Of a stretch of 64,000 nucleotides of DNA, positions 28,265 to 37,100 are shown in pieces. Numbering within the stretch: position 1 is the first letter of the stretch; each line of letters starts with the position of its first letter. The stretch spans positions 72,369 to 136,368 of the forward strand of contig JANLTU010000196.1 in the NCBI GenBank assembly GCA_031363085.1, given 5' to 3'. This DNA comes from UBA6921 sp031363085 (GTDB lineage: Bacteria; Pseudomonadota; Gammaproteobacteria; SG8-11). The notes beneath the pieces were generated by a model. That model worked only from the letters and a program-made list of their open reading frames with translations. It did no database searches and had not been told where the DNA came from. The position numbers and the translations under genes were made by a program.

Positions 28265-28783
28265 ATGCGAAAACCATTTTTGAAAGCATTACTGTGTGGC
28301 GCGCTGTGCGTGCTGGGCTCTGCGCACGCGGCCTTGCCCGAACCGCCCAAGCAAATGCAGGTGCGCGTGATCGGCGTGAACGACGGCGATACGCTCACGG
28401 TGGTGGACAGCAAACAAAAAACCTACATCGTGCAATTGGACGGTATCGATGCGCCGGAAGCCGGGCAGCCCTACGGCGAGGCTTCGAAAAAACATCTGGA
28501 GCGCCGCATTCTAAAAAAGAATGTGGTGCTGATGTGGCACAAGACCGGCAAAGACGGCGCGTTGATCGCCAAGGTATTGCTCAACAACGGCGACATCAAC
28601 CAACTGCAACTGCGCACCGGTTCGGCGTGGGCGACCAGCACACTTTCAGTGAATGTCAGCGGCAACGACACCGGCCGCTACACCAGCGCGCAAGCGCACG
28701 CCAAAGAAAAAAGTCTGGGCTTGTGGCGCGATGAAAATGCGATTGCACCCTGGGATTGGCGCAAGCAGCACGAAGCCAAATAG
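28265..28783 (+). CDS. Exported thermonuclease-family nuclease
   Basis: From ATG 28265 the 172-residue protein has a signal peptide (KPFLKALLCGALCVLGSAHA). The staphylococcal nuclease fold follows: RVIGVNDGDTLTVVD, then VQLDGIDAPEAGQPYGEAS with its conserved DAPE, and a final SAQAHAKEKSLGLWRDENAI. The middle arginine motif of classic SNase (the RD-region) is partly altered: KTGKDGALIAKVLLNNGDIN stands where DKYGRxLAxV is expected. It may therefore be a divergent or weakly active member. An upstream start at 28226 would add 13 residues. Confidence 0.82.
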   Translation: MRKPFLKALLCGALCVLGSAHAALPEPPKQMQVRVIGVNDGDTLTVVDSKQKTYIVQLDGIDAPEAGQPYGEASKKHLERRILKKNVVLMWHKTGKDGALIAKVLLNNGDINQLQLRTGSAWATSTLSVNVSGNDTGRYTSAQAHAKEKSLGLWRDENAIAPWDWRKQHEAK

Positions 28784-28808
28784 GGTTGGCGCGCTCAGAG
28801 CGCAAGTG

Positions 28809-29264
28809 TTAAGCGTCAATGGTTACCGCTGCGCCGCGTTTGATCAGGCCGTTTGAGAGAATGTCTGCCCGGAGGCCGGCACGATGGAGAAACCGTTTGA
28901 CGACCGCTGCCGGAGTAAGCTCGGCAGAAGCCAGTAGCGTACCCAAATGCAAGCACGGTTCACACAGCTCAACACCCTTTAACCTGACACTCCCGACGCT
29001 GAATTCCTTTCCGACCAGTGCGTTCAGTCGCACCCCGCGAGTTACAAGGTTCCGATAAGTCATGGCGAGATCGGGTAGACGTGCGTATTCCCGGGAAAAA
29101 GCTTCGATTTCCTCGGCTTCAATGAGTGTGATGTTTTGCCCTGGATAATCATGGCGCGCAAAGTTGCGATCACCTTCGATGCCAGAGTTGGCAACGGCAA
29201 CTACGCTGTCCTGTGCCAGTTGCGAACTGCCTGAGGTCGAACGGATGTAGATACGCTCAATCAT
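28809..29264 (-). CDS. MOSC-domain protein
   Basis: The protein from ATG 29264 has 151 residues and one MOSC domain: VANSGIEGDRNFA, NITLIEAEEIEAFSREY, MTYRNLVTRGVRLNALVGKEF and LCEPCLHLG. The EPC cysteine is the residue that in the family contacts a sulfur-carrying cofactor. MOSC proteins include molybdenum-cofactor sulfurases and sulfur-transfer modules of YiiM type. It follows a MoaD/ThiS-like gene by about 65 bases, which supports a sulfur-transfer link. Confidence 0.85.
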   Translation of the reverse strand: MIERIYIRSTSGSSQLAQDSVVAVANSGIEGDRNFARHDYPGQNITLIEAEEIEAFSREYARLPDLAMTYRNLVTRGVRLNALVGKEFSVGSVRLKGVELCEPCLHLGTLLASAELTPAAVVKRFLHRAGLRADILSNGLIKRGAAVTIDA

Positions 29265-29330
29265 TACGAAAACTCTCCTGACACCCAGCGGCCTGATCGA
29301 TACTAACAACACGACGCAGCCGAATCACAC

Positions 29331-29588
29331 TCACCCGCCACTCAAAGCCTGCACCAGATACACCGCATCGGTGGGGAGCAGCGGGTGTCTTAAATCGAAC
29401 ACCTGTTCGCCGTTAACGAAAAAACGCATCTGCCCACGCATCTGGTGTTGTTCGTCAACCACGCGAAAGCGCAAGCCGGGATAACGCCGGTCGAGATCAG
29501 CCAGCAGCTCGGCAAGCGTCGCGCCACTTGCGTCAACCTCCGACGCCTTGGTGTAAGACTGCAACGAGCTTGGGATCAGCACCTTCAT
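29331..29588 (-). CDS. MoaD/ThiS-family sulfur carrier protein
   Basis: This 85-residue beta-grasp protein has the ThiS/MoaD features: LAELLADLDRRYPGLRFRVVD, then FFVNGEQVFDLRHPLLPTDAVYLVQALSGG. The C-terminal GG is intact, so it could be adenylated and thiocarboxylated. It lies three bases after the BNR gene, so they are co-translated. Similar BNR/MoaD pairs occur in many genomes, from memory, but the pathway is not established. Confidence 0.85.
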   Translation of the reverse strand: MKVLIPSSLQSYTKASEVDASGATLAELLADLDRRYPGLRFRVVDEQHQMRGQMRFFVNGEQVFDLRHPLLPTDAVYLVQALSGG

Positions 29589-29591
29589 CGA

Positions 29592-30791
29592 TCATCCCTC
29601 GGCGACTTCCACCGAATAGATTTCAGGAAGATTGCGCGCGATGCACGTCCAGCGCTGGCCTTCGTCGCGGCTCATCCACAGCTCGCCACTGGTGGTTCCA
29701 AAATACAGGCCGATGGCATCTTGCGTGTCTGCCGTCATGGACTGGCGCTTCACTGTCCACCACGCCTGAGTTTCGGGCAGACCGACATCGAGGCGCTGCC
29801 AGCGCTTGCCGCCGTTGCGGGTGACATACACCGCAGGCTTGCCTTCCGGGCTGGTGCGCGGCCACACGCTCTGGCCGTCCATCGGGAAAACCCACGCAGT
29901 GTCGGCATCGCGCGGGTGGATCACTATCGGAAAGCCGATGTCGCCAACGCGCTTGGGCATGTTGTTGCCGATGCGTGTCCACTCGTTCGACGGCCGATCA
30001 ATGCGGTAGATGCCGCAGTGATTCTGCTGGTACAAGCGGTCCGGGTTGCTCGGGCACATGCGCACGCAATGCGGATCGTGAAAAGCGATATTGGCCGAAT
30101 CAAATCCACCGACCACTTCCATGCCTTTCACCAGGGTTGCAAAGCTTCGCCCGCCGTCGAGGGTTTCATGCACACCGCCGCCCGACATGCTGAAGTACAG
30201 GTGCTTGGGGTCGCGCGGGTCAACGATGATCGAGTGCAGCTTCGGCCCATCGGGCGTGCCATCCTGCACGCTGCCCATCCAAGCGCGGTATTGCGGGTCG
30301 TCGTTGATGACGGAAAACGGCGTCCAGGTGTCGCCGCCGTCGTCGGAACGGAACAAACCCTGCGGCGAAGTGCCCGCGTACCACGCGTTCGGTTCGTTCG
30401 CGTGGCAGGGCGTGAGCCAGAAGGTGTGATCGACCGCGCGGCCTTTGTCACCGTCAGGCGCCTTTGCGAAGGCGGGCGGCTTGGCGGCTTCCTTCCAGGT
30501 GCGGCCGCGATCCGTGGAGCGAAATACCGTGGGACCAAGGTGCCCGGTCTTGGCTGCGGCCAGCAGCGTGCGACCGTCACGCGGGTCGAGCACCAAGTGA
30601 TTGATGATGTGGCCGAGAAAGTGCGGCCCGTCGCTTCGCCAGGTTTTGCGCGCCGCATCGCCGTGAAAAATCCAGGCGCCTTTGCGCGTGGCGACCAACA
30701 CCCGCACTTGGCGCGCCGGGCTTGCAGCACGCTTCGGGCGCGCAGCGGTCACTTTCTTTTTCGGTGCTGATTTTTTGCTGGTGCTTATCAT
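29592..30791 (-). CDS. BNR/sialidase-type beta-propeller protein
   Basis: From ATG 30791, with GGAGGA about eight bases upstream, the protein has 399 residues. A Lys-rich N-terminus is followed by BNR/Asp-box propeller blades: FRSTDRGRTWKE, FRSDDGGDTWTPF, YVTRNGGKRWQRL and WMSRDEGQRWTC. Residues 120-150 and 200-230 carry the HTFWLTPCHANEPNAWYAGT and LYQQNHCGIYRIDR stretches seen in predicted WD40/BNR 'photosystem II stability factor-like' proteins. No secretion signal is visible, so it is likely cytoplasmic. Catalytic sialidase residues were not identified. Confidence 0.75.
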   Translation of the reverse strand: MISTSKKSAPKKKVTAARPKRAASPARQVRVLVATRKGAWIFHGDAARKTWRSDGPHFLGHIINHLVLDPRDGRTLLAAAKTGHLGPTVFRSTDRGRTWKEAAKPPAFAKAPDGDKGRAVDHTFWLTPCHANEPNAWYAGTSPQGLFRSDDGGDTWTPFSVINDDPQYRAWMGSVQDGTPDGPKLHSIIVDPRDPKHLYFSMSGGGVHETLDGGRSFATLVKGMEVVGGFDSANIAFHDPHCVRMCPSNPDRLYQQNHCGIYRIDRPSNEWTRIGNNMPKRVGDIGFPIVIHPRDADTAWVFPMDGQSVWPRTSPEGKPAVYVTRNGGKRWQRLDVGLPETQAWWTVKRQSMTADTQDAIGLYFGTTSGELWMSRDEGQRWTCIARNLPEIYSVEVAEG

Positions 30792-30994
30792 GATCACTCT
30801 TCCTCCCAGGTTATTTTTTTACACGACCGTCAAATGCTACTGTGCCTAGATTACAGATCGAAAAAACTTCAGTCCATCGCTGGCTGCAGCAGCATCCTTC
30901 TACAGTTAGCCATTTAATAAGCAAGCGGGACGCGGCTGTTCTAAAAAAGGCAAGCCTATCGGCGGCACTTGCACAGTGGGTGCCCCAAAGAAAC

Positions 30995-31011
30995 CTTGAA
31001 CAGGCTCTAAC
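30995..31011. repeat. Solitary terminus of the 147-bp MITE-like element
   Basis: The 17 bases CTTGAACAGGCTCTAAC are identical, as reverse complement, to the left end of the element at 53264. Similarity stops beyond this. The trhO stop codon (31007-31009) lies inside it. No supported gene lies between here and the BNR gene start. Confidence 0.5.
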
Positions 31012-31741
31012 GGTCCACAACCGGTGTCTCCACCAAGCCTTGCCCCAGCGCCACACGCTCATCGAACACAAAACAACGGCCGCGCCAGCGGCTGTCCGCT
31101 GCGGGAATGTGTTCGAGGTAGTTTAAAATTCCGCCGTGCAGGTGGTACACATCTTTGAAACCCTGATCGAGCATGAAGGCGCTGGCTTTTTCGCAGCGGA
31201 TGCCACCGGTGCAATACATCGCAACTTTGCTGTGCGTGGTGGGAGCAAGCGAGCGGCGCACGTAATCCGGAAACTGTCGAAACGTGGCAATACCGGGATC
31301 GACAGCGCGTTCAAATCCACCCAACGCGGTTTCGTAAACGTTACGGGTGTCGAGTAGCAGCACGCCTTCTTCTGCAAGCAAACTGTTCCACTGCGCGGCG
31401 GGAACATATTCACCCACCGCACGCGTGGGATCGACACCGTCAACACCAAGCGTGACAATTTCTTTTTTCAGACGTATTTTCATACGACCGAACGGCCGTG
31501 CGCGCGCTGCTGATTGCTTGCAATGCACATCGGCCAGGCGCGGGTCAGCGCGCAAAAATGACAACACAGCGGCGACGCCGGCGTGCGAACCGGCGATGGT
31601 GGCGTTGATGCCTTCCTGCGCCAGCAAAATGCTGCCGATGACGCCGTGCGCCAGACACACTTCCAGCAGTGGCGCGCGCAGTGCGGCGCAGTCCGTCAGG
31701 CGTACAAATTTATAGAATGTCAACACCATGTGTTGAGACAT
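31007..31741 (-). CDS. trhO: tRNA uridine(34) hydroxylase, rhodanese-fold
   Basis: This 244-residue protein matches TrhO/YceA. The N-terminal domain includes SILLAQEGINATIAGS near residue 38, and RMKIRLKKEIVTLGVDGVDP comes before the rhodanese domain. The active-site loop is MYCTGGIRCEKASAFM near residue 174. It makes 5-hydroxyuridine at position 34 of tRNA. The product ends …VETPVVDR soon after the rhodanese domain, about 80 residues shorter than the E. coli type. The stop codon lies within a MITE terminus, so truncation by an insertion is possible; the length is within the range of shorter family members. Confidence 0.9.
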   Translation of the reverse strand: MSQHMVLTFYKFVRLTDCAALRAPLLEVCLAHGVIGSILLAQEGINATIAGSHAGVAAVLSFLRADPRLADVHCKQSAARARPFGRMKIRLKKEIVTLGVDGVDPTRAVGEYVPAAQWNSLLAEEGVLLLDTRNVYETALGGFERAVDPGIATFRQFPDYVRRSLAPTTHSKVAMYCTGGIRCEKASAFMLDQGFKDVYHLHGGILNYLEHIPAADSRWRGRCFVFDERVALGQGLVETPVVDR

Positions 31742-31934
31742 GACCTACACTCATTCACAGTCAGTTTTTTGTAAACGGATTTTACCGAAGGCCAATTCTT
31801 CCGTGTAGACAAAATTTTGTCGCGCCAATCAAACAAGCGGATTCGGGCATAGGAAAACCTCAATAGATATACGCACAAGACCGCGCCAGACTCGGCGTTG
31901 CAAATTTATTACAAGCCACCAAAGGAGAATATTC

Positions 31935-33956
31935 ATGTCTGCTGGACTCGTATTTGCTCTTGCATGCTCCATCGTTGCCTTGCTGTATGGTCTCATCTCC
32001 ACTTATTACGTGATGTCCTTGCCGGACGGCAATGACCGCATGCGGCAAATCGCTCGTGCCATTCAAGATGGCGCGTCTGCCTACCTGCATCGGCAATACA
32101 CCACCATCGGCATGGTCGGGGCGCTATTATTCGTGGTGATTTTTTTGGGGTTGGGGAAACTCACTGCGGCAGGCTTTGCGCTGGGCGCGGTGCTATCGGG
32201 AGCGGCCGGTTATATCGGCATGATCGTGTCGGTGCGCGCCAATGTGCGCACCGCCGAAGCGTCGCGCCGTGGGCTTGATGCCGGCCTGAGCGTTTCGTTT
32301 CGCGCCGGGGCCATCACCGGCATGTTGGTGGTCGGCCTGGGTTTGCTGGGTGTGGCTGGATTTTACGCACTGCTGACCACGCTGGGCGGGGCGGGCATGC
32401 CGGATCTGGCACCGCTGGTCGGATTCGCTTTCGGCGGTTCGCTGATTTCCATCTTCGCGCGCCTGGGCGGCGGTATTTTCACCAAGGGTGCGGACGTAGG
32501 CGCCGACTTGGTCGGCAAAGTCGAGGCCGGCATCCCGGAAGACGACCCACGCAATCCGGCGGTGATTGCCGACAACGTCGGCGACAATGTCGGCGACTGC
32601 GCCGGCATGGCGGCGGACTTGTTCGAGACCTACGCCGTGACCATCATCGCGGCAATGATTCTGGGCGTGTCGATGTTCCCGCAACATGCTGCCGAAGCGG
32701 CCTTGTATCCGCTGGTGCTGGGCGGCGTGTCGGTGCTGGCCTGCGTGCTGGGCACGTTCTTTGTCAAAATCGGCGCCAACCGCAAGGTGATGAACGCGCT
32801 GTATCGCGGCGTGATTGCCGCCGGCGTGCTGTCGGCGGCGGCGTTTTATCCGGTGACAAATTGGGTTATGGGCGGCGTGCCCGAACTCACGACGGCCGCA
32901 CTTTATAGCGCCGCCTTGGTTGGGCTCGCGGTCACCGCCTTGTTAATTGTCATCACCGAGTACTACACCGCCACCGAATACGGGCCGGTGCGCGCTGTGG
33001 CAGAAGCCTCTGTCACCGGACACGCTACCAATATCATCGCGGGATTGGCGTTGTCGATGCGCTCCACCGCAGCACCGGTGTTGGTGGTGTGCGCCGGTAT
33101 CTACGTGGCGTTCCACTTCGCGGGCTTGTATGGCATCGCGGTCGCAGCCACCTCAATGTTGTCGATGACCGGCATCATCGTCGCACTCGATGCTTACGGC
33201 CCAGTGACCGACAACGCCGGTGGTATTGCCGAAATGTCTAATCTGGAACCGGCCGTGCGTGAAACCACCGACACTCTGGACGCGGTGGGCAACACCACCA
33301 AGGCCGTCACCAAAGGCTACGCCATCGGTTCGGCCGGTCTCGCCGCGCTGGTGCTGTTCGCCGACTACACTCGCGAACTGAACCACCATTTAAACCAGAC
33401 CACGAGTTTTGATCTGTCCAACCCTAATGTCATTATCGGCCTGTTCATCGGCGGCTTGGTGCCGTATTTCTTCGGCGCGATGGCCTTGGAATCGGTCGGG
33501 CGCGCGGCGCAGTCGGTGGTTGTCGAGGTGCGGCGCCAGTTCCGCGAAATTCCCGGCATCATGACCGGTGAGCAGGCACCCGATTACTCCACCGCAGTGG
33601 ACATGCTGACGCGCGCGGCCATCAAAGAAATGGTGCTGCCGGCGTTGTTGCCGGTGTTAACGCCTGTAGCGGTCGGCTTGTTGCTGGGCTCACAGGCATT
33701 GGGTGGCTTGCTGGTCGGATCGATTGTCACCGGCTTGTTTGTCGCCATCTCCATGACCACCGGCGGCGGCGCCTGGGACAACGCCAAGAAGTTCATCGAA
33801 ACCGGTAATCATGGCGGCAAGGGTTCGGATGCCCACAAGGCGGCGATCACCGGCGATACCGTCGGCGATCCCTATAAGGACACCGCCGGCCCGGCGATCA
33901 ACCCGCTGATCAAGATCATGAACATCGTCGCGCTGATGATCGTGCCGTTGTTGTAA
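31935..33956 (+). CDS. hppA: K+-independent proton-translocating membrane pyrophosphatase
   Basis: This 673-residue polytopic protein has the membrane pyrophosphatase signature [20 protein letters not shown] near residue 184, [20 protein letters not shown] near residue 203 and [14 protein letters not shown] near the C-terminus. The motif GNTTKA near residue 456 carries Lys where K+-dependent enzymes have Ala (GNTTAA), so this is predicted to be a K+-independent H+-pump. It couples pyrophosphate hydrolysis to proton export from the cytoplasm. AAAGGAG lies seven bases before the ATG. It is transcribed alone. Confidence 0.95.
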   Translation: MSAGLVFALACSIVALLYGLISTYYVMSLPDGNDRMRQIARAIQDGASAYLHRQYTTIGMVGALLFVVIFLGLGKLTAAGFALGAVLSGAAGYIGMIVSVRANVRTAEASRRGLDAGLSVSFRAGAITGMLVVGLGLLGVAGFYALLTTLGGAGMPDLAPLVGFAFGGSLISIFARLGGGIFTKGADVGADLVGKVEAGIPEDDPRNPAVIADNVGDNVGDCAGMAADLFETYAVTIIAAMILGVSMFPQHAAEAALYPLVLGGVSVLACVLGTFFVKIGANRKVMNALYRGVIAAGVLSAAAFYPVTNWVMGGVPELTTAALYSAALVGLAVTALLIVITEYYTATEYGPVRAVAEASVTGHATNIIAGLALSMRSTAAPVLVVCAGIYVAFHFAGLYGIAVAATSMLSMTGIIVALDAYGPVTDNAGGIAEMSNLEPAVRETTDTLDAVGNTTKAVTKGYAIGSAGLAALVLFADYTRELNHHLNQTTSFDLSNPNVIIGLFIGGLVPYFFGAMALESVGRAAQSVVVEVRRQFREIPGIMTGEQAPDYSTAVDMLTRAAIKEMVLPALLPVLTPVAVGLLLGSQALGGLLVGSIVTGLFVAISMTTGGGAWDNAKKFIETGNHGGKGSDAHKAAITGDTVGDPYKDTAGPAINPLIKIMNIVALMIVPLL

Positions 33957-33988
33957 TCCAGCGGTCAGGTTAAGCACGAAGTTATTGA

Positions 33989-34012
33989 CCCCTCCTCATT
34001 TTCGAGGAGGGG
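33989..34012 (+). terminator. Perfect 9-bp hairpin after hppA
   Basis: CCCCTCCTC (33989-33997) pairs with GAGGAGGGG (34004-34012) around ATTTTC. It starts 32 bases after the hppA stop. There is no T run after the stem, so it may be a transcript-stabilising hairpin rather than a classic terminator. Confidence 0.5.
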
Positions 34013-34174
34013 TGGGTGCGAAACGATACGGTAGATGTGACCCTAAAGAAGTATTCATTCCCTTTGAGCTGAGTCTAACGAAACTCACACACTTCAACCC
34101 CTCCCCTGCCCTTGCCTCACGTCAACAGCGCAAGTCAAACGACCTTCACCCGTTCATCGACTGTATCCATCGAG

Positions 34175-37100
34175 TTACGGATTAACGCAGTTCTCTCCGT
34201 CCACCGGCAGGTCAACATTCGTGACAATGCCGTCGAGGTCGACAGGCGGTGAATTCAAGCGCGTAATCAAGCGGGTGGCATCGGCGCAGGACAGCGCGGC
34301 ATTCCCGCCCACTTGCAACAAGCGCGCGTTCTTCAACACCTCCAGCGCATTCACGTGCCCCACTCCCTGGCCACCCAATTCGTTGCTGGACACATCCAGC
34401 TCCGTCAAATTGGTCAGCGTCGCAAGCGGCGCCACATCGACAATGCGATTGCCGCCCAAGTACAAACGCTCGATATTGGTCAAGCCCGCAAGCGGCCGCA
34501 CATCGACAATTTCACTGTTGTACACCGACAGGTAGACCACGTTCGATAGGCCCGCCAACGACGCCAAGTTGCTGACCTTGGTGTCATTCAGATACAAACT
34601 GGTCAGCGCCGTCAGCCCGGCCAACAGGCTGATATCGCTGACCGGGTTACCACTGAGCGACAGGTAAGTCAGCTTGGTGAGCGCAGCCAGCGGCTTGAGA
34701 TTGGCGATGCGATTGGCGTCTAACGCCAGATAGCTCAGACCGGTGAGCCCGCTCAGCTTGTTCAGGTCGTCGATACGGTTGCTACGCAGCGACAGGTTCG
34801 TGACATTTTCCAGCCATTCCAGGCCCGACAAATTAGCGATATCCAGCTCGTTGCAAACCAGGATACCGGCTACTTCGTCGCCATACACCCAGCCGTTAAT
34901 CGCCGCTTCACCATTGATGCATTGCTGTAACCCGGCGTCGGGAAACAGGCCGGACAGGCGCTTGTTATGCGGCGTGACCACCCGTTGCTCGGACATAAAA
35001 CCTTCGCCACCGACATTCACCGCCGCCACCCGGTACGCGTACTTGCTGTTATTGGTTAACCCGTTGAACACGTAGGGTGCAACGGCGTTGGGAACTTTAC
35101 TAAATTTAGTGTCAACACCGGTCGCGAGTTTCCAGTACACCGTGTAAGACTCCGCGCCCGGCACCTGCGTCCAACCCAAGGTGATGCGTTTGTCCTCGCC
35201 AATCGTCACGTTGATGACCGGCGCATCCGGCGCCAAGGTCAAAAAGACTTCCGGCGACAGCTCGCTCTCACCACCGGCGTTGCTGGCTGCGATGCGGTAA
35301 AAATATTTTTTTCCGTTACTGATATTCGCGTGCAGCAACGACGCAGCACTGGTCTTCAGCAAGGCGTCTTTGCTCGTGACGTTACCGGTGGTATTCCAGT
35401 AAATATGGTACTCAGTCGCGCCGTTGGAGGTTTTCCACGCCAGGGTAATCTGTTTGTCGGCACCCTTCAGATTTGAAAGCGCGGTCGCGTCCGGCGCCAG
35501 CGTGACGGAAAATTCCGGCGCCAAGGTCTCGCCGCCGTCGTTAACCGCCGCGATGCGATAATAATATGTCATGCCCCGCACCAACGCGCTGTGGGTCAAC
35601 GCCGCTTCGGTACTGGTTAGTTTTTCATCCTTGCTGGTGACCTTGCCGGTGGTATTCCAGTAGACCCGATATCCGGTCGCACCGAACATCGGCGTCCAGC
35701 GTAAGTTGACGACACGATCACCGCCTTGCGCGGTTTGCAGCACCGGCGCATCCGGCGCCAGCGTGACACTGAACTCCTGCGATAGCGGGCTGGCGCCGGC
35801 GGCATTGCGCGCACTGATGCGGTAGTAATAGCTTCCGCCGTTCGCCAACCCGGTGTGTGGCAGCGGCGCCTTGAGTGCATCCAGCTTGGCGTCGCGCTCG
35901 GTCACGTTACCGCGCGTATTCCAATACACGGTGTAACCGGTTGCACCCGGCACCACGTTCCACTGCAGCGTGGCTTGCTTGTCGGCGGCACTGGCGCTGC
36001 CGACCGCCGGAGCATCCGGTATGAGCGTCACCTGCACCGGCGCGGCAGCGGTTTCACCGCCGGCATTCACTGCCGTCACTTGATAGTGGTACGTCAAGCC
36101 GTTGGCAAGATCCTTATGAATATACGGCGCCGTGGCCGCCGAAATTTTTTGATCTTTGCTGATCACCGCGCCTGCGGAATTCCAGTAAATGTTATACGCA
36201 GTCGCGCCGGCCACGCGTTCCCAGCTCAGCGTCACCTGCTTGTCGCCACCTACCGGCGCTGCGACCAGCGGCGCATCCGGCGCCAGCGTGACTTTTATTT
36301 CGGTCGACAGCGGGCTCTCGCCGCCCGCGTTGCGCGCCGCAATGCGATAAAAATACACGCCGCCGTTCGCCACACCGGTGTGCACCACGCTGGAGGTGCT
36401 GACGTCCAAATGCGCGTCGGTGGCGGCAACCTCGCCTTTGGCATTCCAGTAAATGCGGTATTCAACCGCGCCGTTCACTGCGGTCCAACTGAGCGTGATT
36501 TGTTTGTCGCCGCCCAGCACCACCGGCAATCCAGGAGTTTCCGGCACCAAGGTCGCTTGCAACGGTGTCGACGCCGCTTCACCGCCTTCGTTAGCGGCCG
36601 TCACCAAATAGAAATACGTTTCGCCCTTGCGCAACGGTTCGTGCACGAACGGCGACGTGACCCCGGCGAATTTTTTATCGCGCGTCGTCACATTGCCGCT
36701 GGTGTTCCAATATACGTGATACGCCGTGGCGCCTTCGCTCGCGTTCCAGCGCAGCGTCACCTGACGCTCGCCGACGGCCGCGATTTCAGAACGCGGCGCA
36801 TCGGGTACCAGCGTGGCGGCGACCTGCGGCGCCAGAGCGCTTTCACCACCGTCATTGCTGGCCGACACCCGATAATAATATTTGCTGCCGTTGCGCAACG
36901 CCGCGTGCGTCCAGCTAAGGTCTTTGGTCGTGACTTTTTCGTCGCGCGCACTGACGTCGCCGCTGGTATTCCAATACACGGTGTAAAGCACGCTCGACGG
37001 CACCGCGTCCCAGCGCAAGTTCACTTGCTTATCACCACCCTGCGCAGCGGCGATCTTCGGCATGTCCGGCGGCATGACGACACGCACCTCCGGTGACAAC

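Noticed and set aside
29445..30770. Long plus-strand frame of 441 codons opposite the BNR and MoaD genes
   Set aside because: It is antisense to two genes with clear family motifs, and its composition follows GC-rich third-position bias of the other strand.
30811..31126. Open frames on both strands between trhO and the BNR gene
   Set aside because: They overlap trhO or are short, with no recognisable domain, and the frame on the plus strand crosses the trhO end.
35855..37096. Plus-strand frame of 413 codons inside the FN3 repeat gene
   Set aside because: It is a shadow of the tandem FN3 repeats; the repeated GVPVNVI-like pattern mirrors the FN3 period and has no known domain.
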